Source: Varroa destructor
Taxonomy: Eukaryota; Arthropoda; Arachnida; Mesostigmata; Varroidae
Direction of reading: 5' to 3'
Length of the DNA: 64,000 nucleotides
Assembly: GCF_002443255.2 (NCBI RefSeq)
Contig: NW_019211454.1
Location: 25,124,782 to 25,188,781, forward strand
The stretch's first letter is position 1, and each line of letters starts with the position of its first letter. Shown piece after piece: positions 37,771 through 51,155 of this stretch. The notes below the pieces were generated by a model. The model was not told the origin of the DNA, made no database searches, and was given only the letters and a program-made list of their open reading frames with translations. Made by a program: the position numbers and the translations under genes.

Positions 37771-39470
37771 TTCCTCTCAGTTGGAATTGTGCCTGAAATT
37801 CAATACTTAGAGTAGAAGGAGCATTTTCAAATGGTATTTCAGAAGTAAACAAATAATTAGGAGACTGAGGAAAGTGGAAGGACAGTTTTCCTAACGCGTG
37901 AACTTCCTCTCCAACTCAACACATATTTATAATTATAGGAAAAATATGCACTGAGTAAAAGATATAGACAATACATATACCATATTGTATTGCATGAAGT
38001 TGTATCATTCTCGTAAATGGTGTAGATATTGATACTTGCGCTTATCTTACTACAGTAACAATAATCATTGCTGTTCCTACGGGAATATAGATCTTTTTTT
38101 GATTGGCTACCGTTCATGGTTCAACAGTTAAGTATGATGTGTCAGTGGTTTGATCTTTAGGATTTACTTTCAGTTGTTTTCTTCGGAAACATTACGGTTC
38201 GAATAGATATATCAGAAGCGGCGTATTCGATTTCGGATTCGAGTTTCCATAGTGCACCGCGCAATGTTTTGTCGCAAGATGACCTCGGTACTTCCGAGTA
38301 TTTCAATAATGAACTTCGTGTATAGCATGATAACTAGATATATTGAATTAACAGTCCTTTGTAAAACTTAATTTTTCACTAAAGAAAGCTGCATCGTCTG
38401 CATTTCCAAGAATTGGTATCTGACGTATCAATTCTACCAACGTTTCTTGCACAAAGTTATGACGATTTGCTGTTCGGTGCGTCAGTATTTCATCACCAGC
38501 AAGTTTGACCTATCGCATTGTGTGTATGTATTTAGGTCCACATGCGCCGGCGAAAGGTCGCCCATACAAAACTAAACCATTTTGTTTTAGTAGTCCCGTT
38601 CCCATTTATAGAGGTTGCTCCCTTAAGATGCCATCCCGAAGTGTCTGATGTTGTTGTCTTCTTGATCTTTTTTATACGTTTATGTACCACCCATTTACGC
38701 CAATTCTGTTAGTTAGTGTTGCGTCCATACCGTTCGTCCGTTCCTCGGGAGGTGTCACGTGAAGCCATGGGCTCGGTCTTCTTCCAACCAGTTACCACTG
38801 GTACAAGTTGTTACCAGTGCACAGTGCCTCGCCTTTACTGTTGGCGCCAAAAGGTTGCCTAGGCCAGCTGCAGCGGGCCAGGCACCGCTGTTGCTGGTTC
38901 TAACTTGCCCTTCTAGCGTATTTTGTCAGATGAACTGGTACTGTTGATGGTGTTGTTGTCGACAATCATCTACACGGACTGGTCCTAATATTGACTGACT
39001 CGCCACGTCTGACCGGGGTCTCGTTATCACAAAGCAAATATTACTCCATCCCGCCCGCCTAGCTGGGATTCACCGTTAAGTCCATCGCAGAGACAGCCTT
39101 GCTTCCTATTCGAATAGGTTGTGTCTGTCAAACAGGCGACCTTTATCTGCCTGCTAGTGCTGCCCAATGGATTGTCTGACTGATTCGCTCTGGACGCGTT
39201 AGTCTACACAGAATGAAAGCGAATAGAAAAGTCCCTTCCTATTCAGCACACTAATAATGAAGTAGACTGACGCAATGGTTGTTTTCTGCAACTGCTGCTT
39301 TATTCTTGTTGACCTAGGGCAGACCCAAGTTACCAGCGGTACTGCTGCGAGCTAACATATATACACAAATATATATATGAAAGGGTGTGTCTGTGTACAC
39401 ATACACCATGTGTAATGCTGTTTTTACTTTTTCTGCCTAGCGGCCACACTAAGCGCCCGTTGACGACATG

Positions 39471-39501
<31 letters not shown>

Positions 39502-42464
39502 CTATATATATGTCGTGAAGCAAAATTCCGAGACGAGGCTAGTCGCTCCGTAAATGTTTAAATAAAGCTTTTCTTAGTAGCACATAGGTATAGCGTATGT
39601 TGACGACCTCTTTAGTTTATTTAAGGACGGGGTTCTTATAGAACTTCTAATAGCACTCAATTAGTGTGTGCAAGATAAGAACTGTAACATGAAGTGTATA
39701 CATGACGTATATATAACTAACGATAATTAGTCGATTTAAGAAAGGAGTTGGCCAATACAGGCGAATTAGAAAACGTATACGAAGATGTACACGAAATGGA
39801 CCGAGTCTTGCAAGCAGTTAGCTGACATTATGTCCCGCGTATAGCGGAAATCGAATTCCGTAGACTAAGCTAATGCCAGAATAAAAAAAGACCCTTAGAA
39901 CTCTTTAGTTTTGCATTTTGAGGGCACAAAAGAGGCTGGACACTTTTAACCCACTCCATATTATTTGCCATGATCTACGTTCTACGACCACGACTTCTCT
40001 CTCTGTTTGTCTTGTGCGATAGTGTCTAATTTTGACGATGCTCTAGACCACTACAATCGTATCAATTGCTTTCAAAAACAGCCAGCCGCATGCGTACGCC
40101 ACACTGGCCTTGGCTGAATTGTTTCTCGAGCAAAGCTAGGTCCTTCAAATCCACTGTCAAATCCGCAATCGAGGTCATCCTATTTCATGCATCTCATATA
40201 GTCTCAATTTTCTCTAGTCCGCATAAGCTTCATGGTGATCATATGGTATAATTTAATATAGTGACTTTTTTAGAACGCCATCTGTATAAAGTCCGCTTTA
40301 AAAATCGTGACCTTGGGATAGGCAAGACCAGTATACATCCCAGAGATGGACAAAGTTTAGTTTTTGCTAGAAGGAATGAAATTGCTCCTATCCGCGATTA
40401 TGCAGTTCCACATTTCTCTATGCTTGTTCGCATAAATTATTTTCACACAAATTAACAGTCAAATAGTTAAATCTGATTCATGAGGGAAGAGTGTTAACTG
40501 ACATCACCAAAATAAGCGTTATAGGGAAGACCACATCCTTTTTTATGTAGTGTATTTAGAAAACGATGTGGTTAAACTTAGTCAGCTCATATGACGACAA
40601 AATAATGATAATAGAAAATATAATTTTTTTGCTTACTAATATAAATTGTCTTAACCCTTTGAAGTTTCTAGAAAAATCGAAATAATGGAAGAGCGCACAG
40701 ACGGTGGTTGAGTAATAAGTGCGAAAGAACTGTGAATAATACCGTGCTGAATTGTTCTGAACAGCGGCACGTTAGAAGTCGTTCACAGCTTCAGATAGGG
40801 TAGCTAGTCTGGACGTGTTCCTCGAAGTGTTCCTCATGTATGTGTGTATGTACGTCTGCATGGCTATTGGTATTGCTTCACTTCGAATCATAGCGAAGAT
40901 AAATTAAGCTGCAAGGGAACTTCGAGAGCTGTTTGGCCTTTCTTTCAATTGGTCACCAAAAACAGAGAGAACATTCTGAGGTCTGTAAACAAATGAAAGT
41001 GGCAATAACATGTCAATACTCTTCGTTTAAACTATAAGTGGTAAAATAATTTTTTCACGACGACGAAGCTGAATTGCTAGCGGCGTCACCTTTAAAAAGA
41101 TCAAGTTGTTTTTCTTTTATATTATAGGTCAATTTGAATAAATATGCAGCTATTCTCACATCAAGATAAGGTTAAACAATCCCCTAATTTTCGGTAAGGA
41201 AGCCCGTCAAATGTTATTGGTGAAAAGGTGACGACTCTGAGTTCAGTCGTTATAGTTGAACCCTTTTAGGTCGCTCATAACAGATAATGCTTCGGAAATC
41301 AAGAAAAATAGGAAAACGGAATAACTGTTTTTTTCCTTGTGGACACTCTATGGTCGTCCGTTATTGAATATTGTTATCTCATCCATCAATACGTCCTTGA
41401 GAGGATAGTAGGGTTTAAAAAATGTTTTCATCCTTTTTGACAAAACAACAAATGTCAAATCTTGCATAGAAGCATGCATTTTTTGTTTTGACAGCGATAA
41501 CTTATTATAGTTGTGTGCCCGATTGCGTAATAGCAACTGTGATTTAAAAAAGCTCTACGTTTTCGTTGGATAAAACCAGTTGAGAACAAAGTAACAGCGG
41601 CTCAAAAGAGGAACCGTATATAAGATTTATTTGTGATGTGAAACTGAATTTATTTGAACTAGCAAAACATTTTTAAAGGGTGCTCGTTTTAGAGTATAGT
41701 AGGATAGGGCTTCGAAGCATAAGCGAATACCTTAATGGAATTAGAAAAACAGACGATCTTTCAGCCCAAACGTCGGATCTTGTCATTGTAGTATATGAGT
41801 TTAAACGTGTACAAATTTATAGGCCTATCAACGCAACTTATGTGAGTCAAAACATGACTCCTTCGGTACATGGAACAAATTTAGAAAAGTCCGGATGGTC
41901 TGCGCTGTACTTAAAAAACGAGTCGCGGAGTTTTGCATGTTGCTGATCATTAGTTATTTTCGTATTTGTAGAAATTTGTTGATAACAAGGTATATGCACT
42001 TTGTCCATATTGAGTATTCAGTACACCTAGGTTTAGTGGGATTTACGACGACTCGATAGCTTTCTACCGGAAATTTTTTTCCTATAAGCTTAATTTAGTT
42101 CAAAGCATTATACATTTGGTTTATATCTGCATTTTCGTCATTTACGAACGAATAACGAAAAGCATTGTACAAACGAAATGCCAGAAATCATTATCAAGGT
42201 CTACCTTTAAAATTTCAAAAGCATTATATCAAAGAAAATGTATATCACTATACTCTAGAACCAGAGTTTTAAAAAAAATAACTAAAAAAATGCCAGTCGA
42301 AGTGGGCATTTGACTGATATTCTATGAACAAGGATAGCTGAACTCCTTGCGCCGCCAATTTTAGATTGATCTGATTTTAATGCCAAAAAGTGGATGTGAG
42401 AAATATCATTAGGAAAAACCTGCCACCAAATGTTACTTGATTATACTATCTAACGACTAACAGC
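37771..42464. other. Spacer with microsatellites and a GC-rich stretch at 38.7-39.4 kb
   Basis: Contains TA runs near 39362-39390 and 39471-39496. Reading frames are short (under 90 codons) and unrecognised. Nothing else was seen. Confidence 0.4.
39471..39496. repeat. TA microsatellite within an imperfect palindrome
   Basis: Thirteen TA units. GACATGTATATA on the left and TATATATGTC on the right (ending about 39514) form an imperfect inverted repeat around it. Confidence 0.85.
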
Positions 42465-43120
42465 GCTCTGGATCACGCATTGGCTTGTTGTAGTAGTTAG
42501 TTCTTGAGGGTAGAGATCCGAATCAATCGTTTTGTCTGGCCATCTTATAATGCTCGCTTTCTTTCTGATTCTATTAGAGAAAAAGCATAGCTTTCTTTGG
42601 CATCAATCTGAGTTTCGCCACAGGTTATGGACCATACTTTTGTTTTTTATTGCCAATTGTTGTCGTATATACCACGTATATAATAAACGTCTTATTACCG
42701 GTGACTAAACAACGGTTCAATTGCGTCGCGTTCTTGTAACATCTCGCAAATGGCTTTACGATCGAGTAGATTCTTCCGTGTCAGATCGTACGACATTTAA
42801 ACATAAAGCATTTCTGTAGTCACCTTTCTTCAAATAACTGAAGCCTGTTTGGTGGTCGATGTTTAGCTCCCTGGCAATAGCACCGCTAATTACATGTCGC
42901 TTTTGCTCGTCTTCCGTAACTTCGTCAACTTTTTCGGCCGTTACGAAGAGCATCCTTCACGTCGCAATGTTCATAATGAAAGCGATATAACCATCTTTAC
43001 ACAGTTTTTTCCGACAGTACATCTTGACCATAAACGGAACAAATTCTCTTATAGACCTGTGTAGAATTTTTGCCTCTGTCGTGTTAAAACTGTAAAGTAT
43101 AACGAATTTTCGCAGAAATT
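42465..43120 (-). mobile_element. Mariner transposase pseudogene, third lineage, N-terminal and central parts
   Basis: Minus-strand pieces in shifting frames read RKFVILYSFNTTEAKILHRS (start of the first DNA-binding domain), IARELNIDHQTGFSYLKKGD (second helix-turn-helix, usual form IA..LNI.HQTV..HLKK.GY), YDLTRKNLLDRKAICEMLQE, and VAKLRLMPKKAMLFL (usual form .AK..L.PKKVML..WWD). Order and spacing agree with mariner. The C-terminal SPDL and GYIE blocks are absent. Several frameshifts and stops show it is dead. Confidence 0.8.
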
Positions 43121-46100
43121 TTACTCCCTTTCCGCACGTTCTAGCTAGGCCCGAATAAAGGTTGTCCAACAATTTCGGTATATTCGTTCCCGTTGTTTTC
43201 TCTCAATGTTTGTCAGGTTTTGAAAAAGGGAACAGAAGGTTGCCGCATATTATGAGGATGCTTCGAATCAGTTCGATGACTATTCGTTCCACATTCCGAT
43301 GACTTTAGGCCATCAGGTCCTCTTGGTGATTCAGCCGTCCCTGGGTTTTTGCTTACTCTGACTGGCAGGCTGGTCCAAAAAACTAATCCTCGAAATCCGG
43401 AGCTGGAATGTTCGGACGCTAAGCGTGTAACCGTCGGTCTCCAAGCGGAACTGAAGCATGACAACAGTTGGGAGGATAAGAAAGCCCAACGGTAAAGGGG
43501 AGACCGGCAAAGGTAGTACCTTTAGAGGGATATCTGCTGCTGCCGTTCGGCCGTAATCGGCTTACTTTTCCGTCGGCCGGCCTGCTAGCTAAGCTTGCTA
43601 TGTCGAAACCAAAAGTAGAATCGTCTCTTCGTTGGCTTTGCTAAGACATCTTTAAGGGAAGGGCATCTACCGCGATAGATTTCGGCCACTTTTGCTTCAT
43701 AAAACGCCGCCGCATAGGCCCGTGAGCTATGCTACAATATATTTCTTCTTTTAACTTTATGGTACGTGTATATCATATAGGTGTGTTAGTTTCACTGTAT
43801 CAAGTCAGCTATTAAGCAAAGTTAAATACATGACGAGCAAATTGCACTTAAAATTCATACACAACATTTACTGATAACGACACAATCATTCTTCTGACTT
43901 TTACGTCAAAGATCTATAAATAAAAATAGTTCTTATCTTACGCCAGATGAACCTTGGATCTTGGAGGGCCATGAATGGAAACGCTGGAATTTTACATGAG
44001 CACTCATGTGACGCTACCTAATGTTGTGATCACACTACCTTATCCACTAATATACATTTATTACGTTAATGACATTTACGTACTATCATTTACGGTACTA
44101 TCTTTATAACAAGGTCTCGCTAGTGATCGACTGTTTCACGAGATCAAGAAGGTCTGATTTAAGCGCTGGGCTAGTGTGTCTATTTTGGCTTTCATTCGTT
44201 TATTGATCGTTGGCAATTCTATTAATTCGATTTCTAGTAATGTTTAATAAAACTGTACACATTTTGTTACTAAGATAATAAGAAGTTAAGTAATGTCATT
44301 ATCACATTATTAGCTCAACTTATGTATCTCACTCGATTCTGGATAGCATCACATGGTCTTACGAGGAAAAATGAAACATAGAGGATCGGAGCATTGCCAC
44401 GCAACGGGATCAGCTCGTCTGAAAATATGCTTTGGTAAAAAAAATTGACTTTTTTCGGCCCGATGTGTCAAGATGTACCCGATTTTGTTGATCCCAAAGG
44501 CAATAAATGCAGCAATAGCGGTTGACATATTTGCTTAAAAATGTCGCTCGATCCCATAGGCGGAATTTCTTAAGTACGACGTTAATTTAAGGTCCTTGGA
44601 TCGCCATGTATGCTTCATCTCTGCCGGTCTCTTTTAGTTTGAAGGCAAATAAATTTTTGAATCAGCTTTTGCCCCAGTGTCACCTTCGCTGACTAGAAAT
44701 GATACTGTACTCGACTCCCCGTTTCGACAGTAAATTTTAATGAAAAACAAACTCTGTTTTCAATTGTAGCGCCCGATCATCGCAGATTTCCGTATTGATC
44801 GCTCAAAAGTCTTTTCAAAAATTTCCATACACAAGAGGTGTATTCAGTCGAAGACTCTGGAATTATCTTCGAATCGAAGTCGATTTACATCATTTTAAAA
44901 GACGCACGGTACCAAAACGAGGCAATTTTTAAAAGTATACATATATATATATAGATGTACAATCGCTAGGCATCACCGCGATTCGCTAGTCCGATATCAA
45001 ATAGGCGGAAAAACAGAACAGGCCGCTAGAGAGCCGGTGGAACGTTCACAAAAAAAGGATACGATGTTTTTCAATCTCATCATGCCTTGATTTTCCACAA
45101 ACAGGTGTTACATTATAGGTTAGTAACCCATTAATCTCCACATATGATGAGTACGCTGGTGAATCTACAGAGAGGTGCACGGCAAACAACTTTTGGTGCC
45201 TAACTAGTATACATACGAGCACTACGTACCTACAGGAATGTTGAATGCTAGCAATGACGATGAATGATGAACGCTATCCTCTATAGAAGTCTCGAGTCGG
45301 TGTATGTTCATTATGTGTTGCATGGCCACTTGTTTGTGCAGATACCAAATACGATAACAAAGTATTGCACTGAAATAACCCTACCCGTTGCATATTATTG
45401 AGGTATCTACGAGACGCGAGCAAGCCTTGACAGCGTTCGGGGAGATGTAGATCTATCAAAGGCTAAGGATAGGCTCAAAGGTCTGAGGTAGCAGAATCAA
45501 AAAAGTTTCAAGAGTCTTTTGCAGTTGCGTATGACATTATAAAAAAATGCAGCTAACAACCAAATTAAATTGTGCCCTCGACGGTATTCTGCCATTAGCT
45601 TATAAAAGGTCATCTGATGTTCTATTAGTGCCATTTTACTTATTTTCATTGTAATAATAGGATTAGAGGATAATTTAGAATCTTTAGATTTACATCCGTG
45701 GTTAAAAGAGCTCATCCTCGAACTTAAATTATCATCCTATTAAGAAGTGAAAAAATAATTTTCGAAAAGCTTTAAATCACAAAAAAAGACCATATATAGT
45801 ATATAGTAATTGAAAATGAACTAAGTCGATCAGCGCGGATTCACAGGGGACACGCAAACATCGATACAGCCAGCAAGTTGTTTCTCTCACTCTTACTATA
45901 GCATGTATAATCACTAATGGCTCTAGTATAGCGTTTGAATGAGTCAGGGCTTTGATGTTACGGTCATCCAGTTAACAGTATATCTTGGTAAGATCGAGTT
46001 CCTTATAGGCAACACCGCTGCAAGCCTATCCGGGCTTCCTCAAAGGCTGATCTAGGCTTTCCTCTTTTTTTGTTATTGGTTAATGCCAAAATGGTATATA

Positions 46101-47999
46101 AACCCTTATTGAGTGGATGACCGGAAGCTATACACGAAAGGCCGTTACATAGAGAGCAAAAAACGTACAAGTAGCGATCGACTAGCGTTTGAAGGTGGTA
46201 TACTGACAACGAAATGCTAAGTTCATTCCAAAATATACCGTTTTACAGTCTGAACTTCTTCCGCATTTCAAACGGAGCAGAGAAATCTATCTATCTATAG
46301 TACACTATAAATTTACAGATCATAGTATCCCTTCAATTTTGATTACAGTTCGCGTACAAGAGTTGCCTGCGTTCAGCATCTATCACAGCTTAATAAACTT
46401 TGTTATTCCACTTCGTAACACAAATTTTATATACCGTTATTCATGAGTGTGCGACCCAACCTATAGAGCACGCTGATTTAATAGATCGCTTACAGAGCAG
46501 GTCCTTGAAAGAATGCCTTGACAACATAATTTTGAATTAAATAAAAGTTATACAAGAAATTTACGATGAAACAGATCCGCAGATTTTCAAAAAATTAAAC
46601 AATGTAAGTATTCAGCATAATTTCCCCAATATTAGAATAAACAATCTACGTAACAATTGGTAGTTTGTTAAATCATTCAAGATTGCAACGATAGATCGGA
46701 CACGTAGTATAGTTTCTTAAGGTGTGGTCAGACAATTTGAGTTGGGAAAAGATCTAATATTGTGCGTACTTTCCCAAGTACCCAACTTTCGTTTTCTAAG
46801 TGTTTCCAAGAATCATCATTGAATGGAGCTGACAGTATGTAAGTTAACTCTTGAAGAACAGTTTTTAAGTTATTTAAGCGATGGCTTGAATAGGGCGAAC
46901 ACAAACAGGCCAACCGGAGGAATTGTTTGCCAACAAACTAAACTCAATTATTTGTTAAATATATATTGTAGAGTAACTGGTAGGAATGTATTTTTTTCTC
47001 GTTCTGAAATTGTAACACACATGAGAGACTCGTTACTCAACATTGACCTTGTTCCGGTTGTGGATCGTCTTTGAGTCGATGACTACATAAAACAACCAAG
47101 ACTCTGTTTTCTGTGATGTCACTGATACGAAAAGCAGTCAAACGAATGTATGTAGCGCCTGTTTGTTGTTGGAGTGAAGAATCGTCACTGGCATACCATG
47201 TCCATTCCCGCGCCCTCTTTACCTCATATCTCAACGTTGCCCGCTTCCATTCAGCCATGGATACGCTCCCTTCTAGCTAACCCCTTGTTTTTTTTTTTCG
47301 TATAAAGGCCCTTAGGAGTAGGCGGTGGATTGCCCTCCAGGGAGGGATCAAGATGCACTGTATAACCATATACCATCGACAGCAGCATGAAGCTTGGCCT
47401 CCGTTACTCTGGTGGCCACGCTACCGCGACAAAGAAGCTGACATCATTCGCACTAGACTCTCGTAATATGCAACGGTACCGATTGATCGTCGGCCAGTAG
47501 TTGCCTATGCGTGAGGGAGGAAGAATGGACTACAGTGTATCGAAAATAATCATAAGAACTTGACATACATAAAAGTTCAATGGGCAACATGTATTGACCT
47601 TGTTGTTGGGACGCACGTGAATAGGGTCAACCACTCAGCAACATTCAGGGGTAGAGTGAATCTTAGAGCGACGTCTAATCGGCGTTGCCGTTGACAGAGA
47701 CTGATGATCAACTAATGTACCAGTTTCGTTCCTAAGGCGTTACAAAAATCTAAGGGTTGTTTATCTTTTGCCTTTTTAATATATATTTATGCATATTACA
47801 CCATAGAGGATGATATATGTACATATATGTTTTATTAGGCCTCCATTAGTGCATTTATCTCCCTTGCACTTCCTGTGCGTCACCAAAATTCAAGAGTTGT
47901 TAATCTTATCAATTATTACAAAATAATGAGTAGTCACATGCAGACACACATATATATACGTGTGTGAATAAGTAGCTATATTTTCTAATAAAGTAAAAT
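43121..47999. other. Mostly AT-rich spacer
   Basis: A GC-richer patch at 43.2-43.7 kb and another near 47.2-47.5 kb stand out. At 47223-47258 on the minus strand a twelve-codon stretch (MAEWKRATLRYE) starts with ATG in a fair context and ends at a GTAAAG donor. It could be a first exon but is too short to support. Nothing else was recognised. Confidence 0.35.
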
Positions 48000-48009
48000 G
48001 CATATATCT

Positions 48010-48620
48010 GATACGTTCTGTTTGTTTTTTTTAGTTCGATTTCTCGGATGTCACTAAGGCTTGAAAGTTTTTCGTTTTCTGTTTACATTTTTTGTTATAT
48101 ATATATATATACACTAAATAAATTTCGGTTGATATATTGACCCTTTTCGGGACGGCAGCACGGTTTACGGATTTTTTACAGTTTAATCTTTTTTAAGAAG
48201 ATAGTTAATAATATATATAAGATAATATAGAAATATTTACACCATTTACTATATCAAATTAAGATTGAGCCCGTTCCCCGGGTGTTATTAAAGATTACGA
48301 TCTTTTGTTATAATTGTTTTATAGAAAGAATTACTATATAAGATGAAAAGGAGTCTGTTTCCGAAATGTCACTCGTCGAAGCTTAAGAGTTTTCAATAAA
48401 TCTTCTTATTTTAAGAATTATCCAATAATATATTAAAGAGTATAGACTGACCCATTTCCTAAAATACACCCCAAATACAACTTAAGATTTTTATTGTTTG
48501 TTTTACATTTTGTTAATGTACTGTTTTCAAAACATCGTCAAGGCTTGGGGATGTTTTCCAATAATAAGAAGAATTACTAACACGTTACACAATAATAAAC
48601 ATTTGATTTTGAAATTAAAG
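48010..48620. repeat. Diverged tandem repeat in AT-rich DNA
   Basis: Related segments recur: GATGTCACTAAGGCTTG near 48046, AATGTCACTCGTCGAAGCTT near 48365 and ACATCGTCAAGGCTTGG near 48532. The companion GACCC-type segments occur near 48140, 48269 and 48449. Spacings of roughly 130-180 bp, and 310-320 bp between the better copies, suggest an old satellite unit of about 160 bp. The alignment was made by eye. Confidence 0.45.
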
Positions 48621-49213
48621 TTTAAAATGCCTTTTTGTCTTATTATTATGTAAGCAAAATACATATCACAATGCGTTTTTGCCTTTTTTCAAAGGGAAAC
48701 GCTTGTTCTGAACGTGGAAACACTCATGATTACGTTTAAGAAGTACCTATTTACATAGAACTCATTGTTACCCCTTCCGCCCTTTAACAAAATGTTTAGC
48801 TCGAATACGAGGATGGTCTAGCAAAATAAATAATGTTTCAATTTGGTTTATGGAAAGCTTTCGATCGGTACATAAAGTACTGCCTCATCGACTTTTATGT
48901 AAATAAATTCATCAAAAAAGCCATCACACTTTTCTTGGAGCGCTTTTCATCTGGAGATATCTTTTTTAGCTATAGGAACATGTATTGTATTTTCACTTAG
49001 GTTATCGAAATCTATCCACTGACGTGAAGAAAAACTGCAAAAAAAATTGAACCTTTTATAGAATTTCTCTTGTAAAAAAAACTTTCCGAAAATTTTTTAA
49101 GATTTTTTTCTATTAAACTTTTTAGAAAAAAAATTCTCGAAAAAATTTGCTCACCTACGATGTTTGCTACATCAATCGTTATAAATTTCCGGTTGACACT
49201 TACCAGAGATTTA

Positions 49214-49230
49214 CCCCCCCCCCCCCCCCC
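49214..49230. repeat. Poly-C run of 17
   Basis: Seventeen C in a row (poly-G on the other strand), exceptional in DNA this AT-rich. Confidence 0.95.
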
Positions 49231-50099
49231 AAATAATTCGAAACGTACTTGCGTTCTTAATAACACGGAAAAACAGGTGCCACGTTGTTTTACAGAGAAA
49301 TACCAGTGTTAGATATGTATGTTTACTCAGTTCGCTGAAAGCTATCGAGCTTACATTGAATATAACGTTAAATTTTCTCCCCTTAAACAACATTTTCATT
49401 GCAAAACTTTCAATCTAGGTAAGTGAACATGTATAGCATGTCGGAACGTGTTGTTGTGAGGATTTTCAAGTGATACTAAGAACGACTCCCTTTATGTATA
49501 ATTTTTGTCCGCTATTCTGCGAGGATCGTTCTTTAGAAAATTAGCGTACCTCACCCCCTACAATTTTCTCATAGACATGTGAAAATAGTTAGGAACAAAA
49601 ATCTTCTATAAGGGGGCGAAAATCAAAAACGTATGCTTCAGTCGGCCATTCTGTCAATTAATACAAAAAACGAACTTGGTACAGTGCTATATAGAAAAAC
49701 ATTTGGCTTTCGAGTCTGAAAGCCGTGTTGCGGATACTAATGTTACCATATGTCGATGTTGGACATCATTCGTTCTTCTAGGCACAGATGCTATAGGACC
49801 TATTGAGGTCGAACTTTTCGAAGAAAACCTTTGCTTTGTTTCCGGTATTATCAGCCTATCACCCCACTGCGTATGACCTTGGTTTATGTAAAATTTTTAC
49901 CCGCATTTTTATTATATTTCCTTCCCCTATATCGTTTTAATTTTTTAAATCGTGAACTCTCAACATCAAATAATAATAATTGCGTTTTGGAGTTCTACCT
50001 GTCCGCTTTTAGCTTATACAGGCTCCAAAATTTATGCAGTCCCTGAACTCGTTCATTTATTCCCTTAACTAAATGTGAATTGTTAAGCATTGAGTTTGA

Positions 50100-51050
50100 T
50101 TCGGGTGAAGCAATCGAGCGTAGGGCGGTTGAGGCTTCTGAAGAATATACAGTGAATTCCTCGCCACCGTTACATTCGTTTCCTCGCAGGGCGCTTGCGT
50201 AGTCTCACAGTTTGTGCAGCTCAACTACTGCAACTGTAGCAGCATAAGAAAGTTAGAAATTCTCTTCTTTTACGTTCCCCGCTCTTTCAAAACCTGGAAG
50301 AAGTTCCGTAGTGTAGAGTTTTGCAGCTATCTACGAAACGACCGTAGCGAGTCGCTCGCGGGCTCCTTTTCTAAACCCCATTTAGATACCTATTTACAAT
50401 TGGAGTCGCAATATCGAGCGCCAAAGCGTCCGTGGGTCTCTGCCGAGGCGAGCACTGCGGCGCAACCCAGTTGGTGGTCGTTTGAAATACGCGCGTATGC
50501 ATACGCATCGCGGGCCGGCTGGCACGTGCTGTAGTCGCGTCATTGTCTTTATTATGCAGAATAGGCGTCGCAATCCCGGTGTTGCAGCCAACACGAGAGA
50601 AACACAGAGGTAGAGAGCGGATGCGGAAAAGGGAGAGACACAGTACCGACTATACAGTAATAGCAGTATTAGTATTAGAAGTGCTATTCGTAGTAGTCAG
50701 AGAAAGAAGAGGCAGCAGCGATACCAACGTGCCGATAGAATTAAATCACCCCGCTGCTGTTTTCAGGGCTTACCATGACGACACGCTACGTACTTGCCGA
50801 CGGACACCAAAATAAGAACTAGCATAACCAAAAAACTAGGAAGACGAAAGAGACGACGCGTCCTACTCAAACTGGCACTAACCCTTCATGCCACTCGGAG
50901 CCTTCCATCCACCAACCTGTAGGTAGTGCGCTGCCTTTTCAGCTTTTCTTTTTGTGTTAGACTAAAGCCTCTTCGGGTTGGATGAAGCGGGAAGAAGAAA
51001 GGCAGTCGGCCGAGTAAAGCCGGTAAGAGAGCTTAAAAGCTTGAAGAAAA
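50100..51050. other. GC-rich island without an assignable gene
   Basis: CpG-rich with mixed reading frames (up to 106 codons at 50214-50534). A purine-rich stretch (50585-50720) follows. No domain was recognised. It may be regulatory. Confidence 0.3.
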
Positions 51051-51100
51051 CCTTCATTGAGATCGTTTAAGTTCAACTATTACCAGTAGCACGGTACACT

Positions 51101-51155
51101 TGCTATATTGTATGTACACTTCCCGTGAAGCTTGAAGTGTACATACAATATAGCA
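51101..51155. repeat. Perfect 22-bp inverted repeat with an 11-nt loop
   Basis: Arms 51101-51122 and 51134-51155 are exact reverse complements and enclose CCGTGAAGCTT. Complementarity ends abruptly at both outer edges, so there is no lower stem. The exact match of both arms implies a young fold-back or selection on the structure. Confidence 0.95.

Noticed and set aside
46823..47074. 83-codon plus-strand frame with protein-like composition
   Set aside because: No recognisable motif, and a competing minus-strand frame overlaps it.
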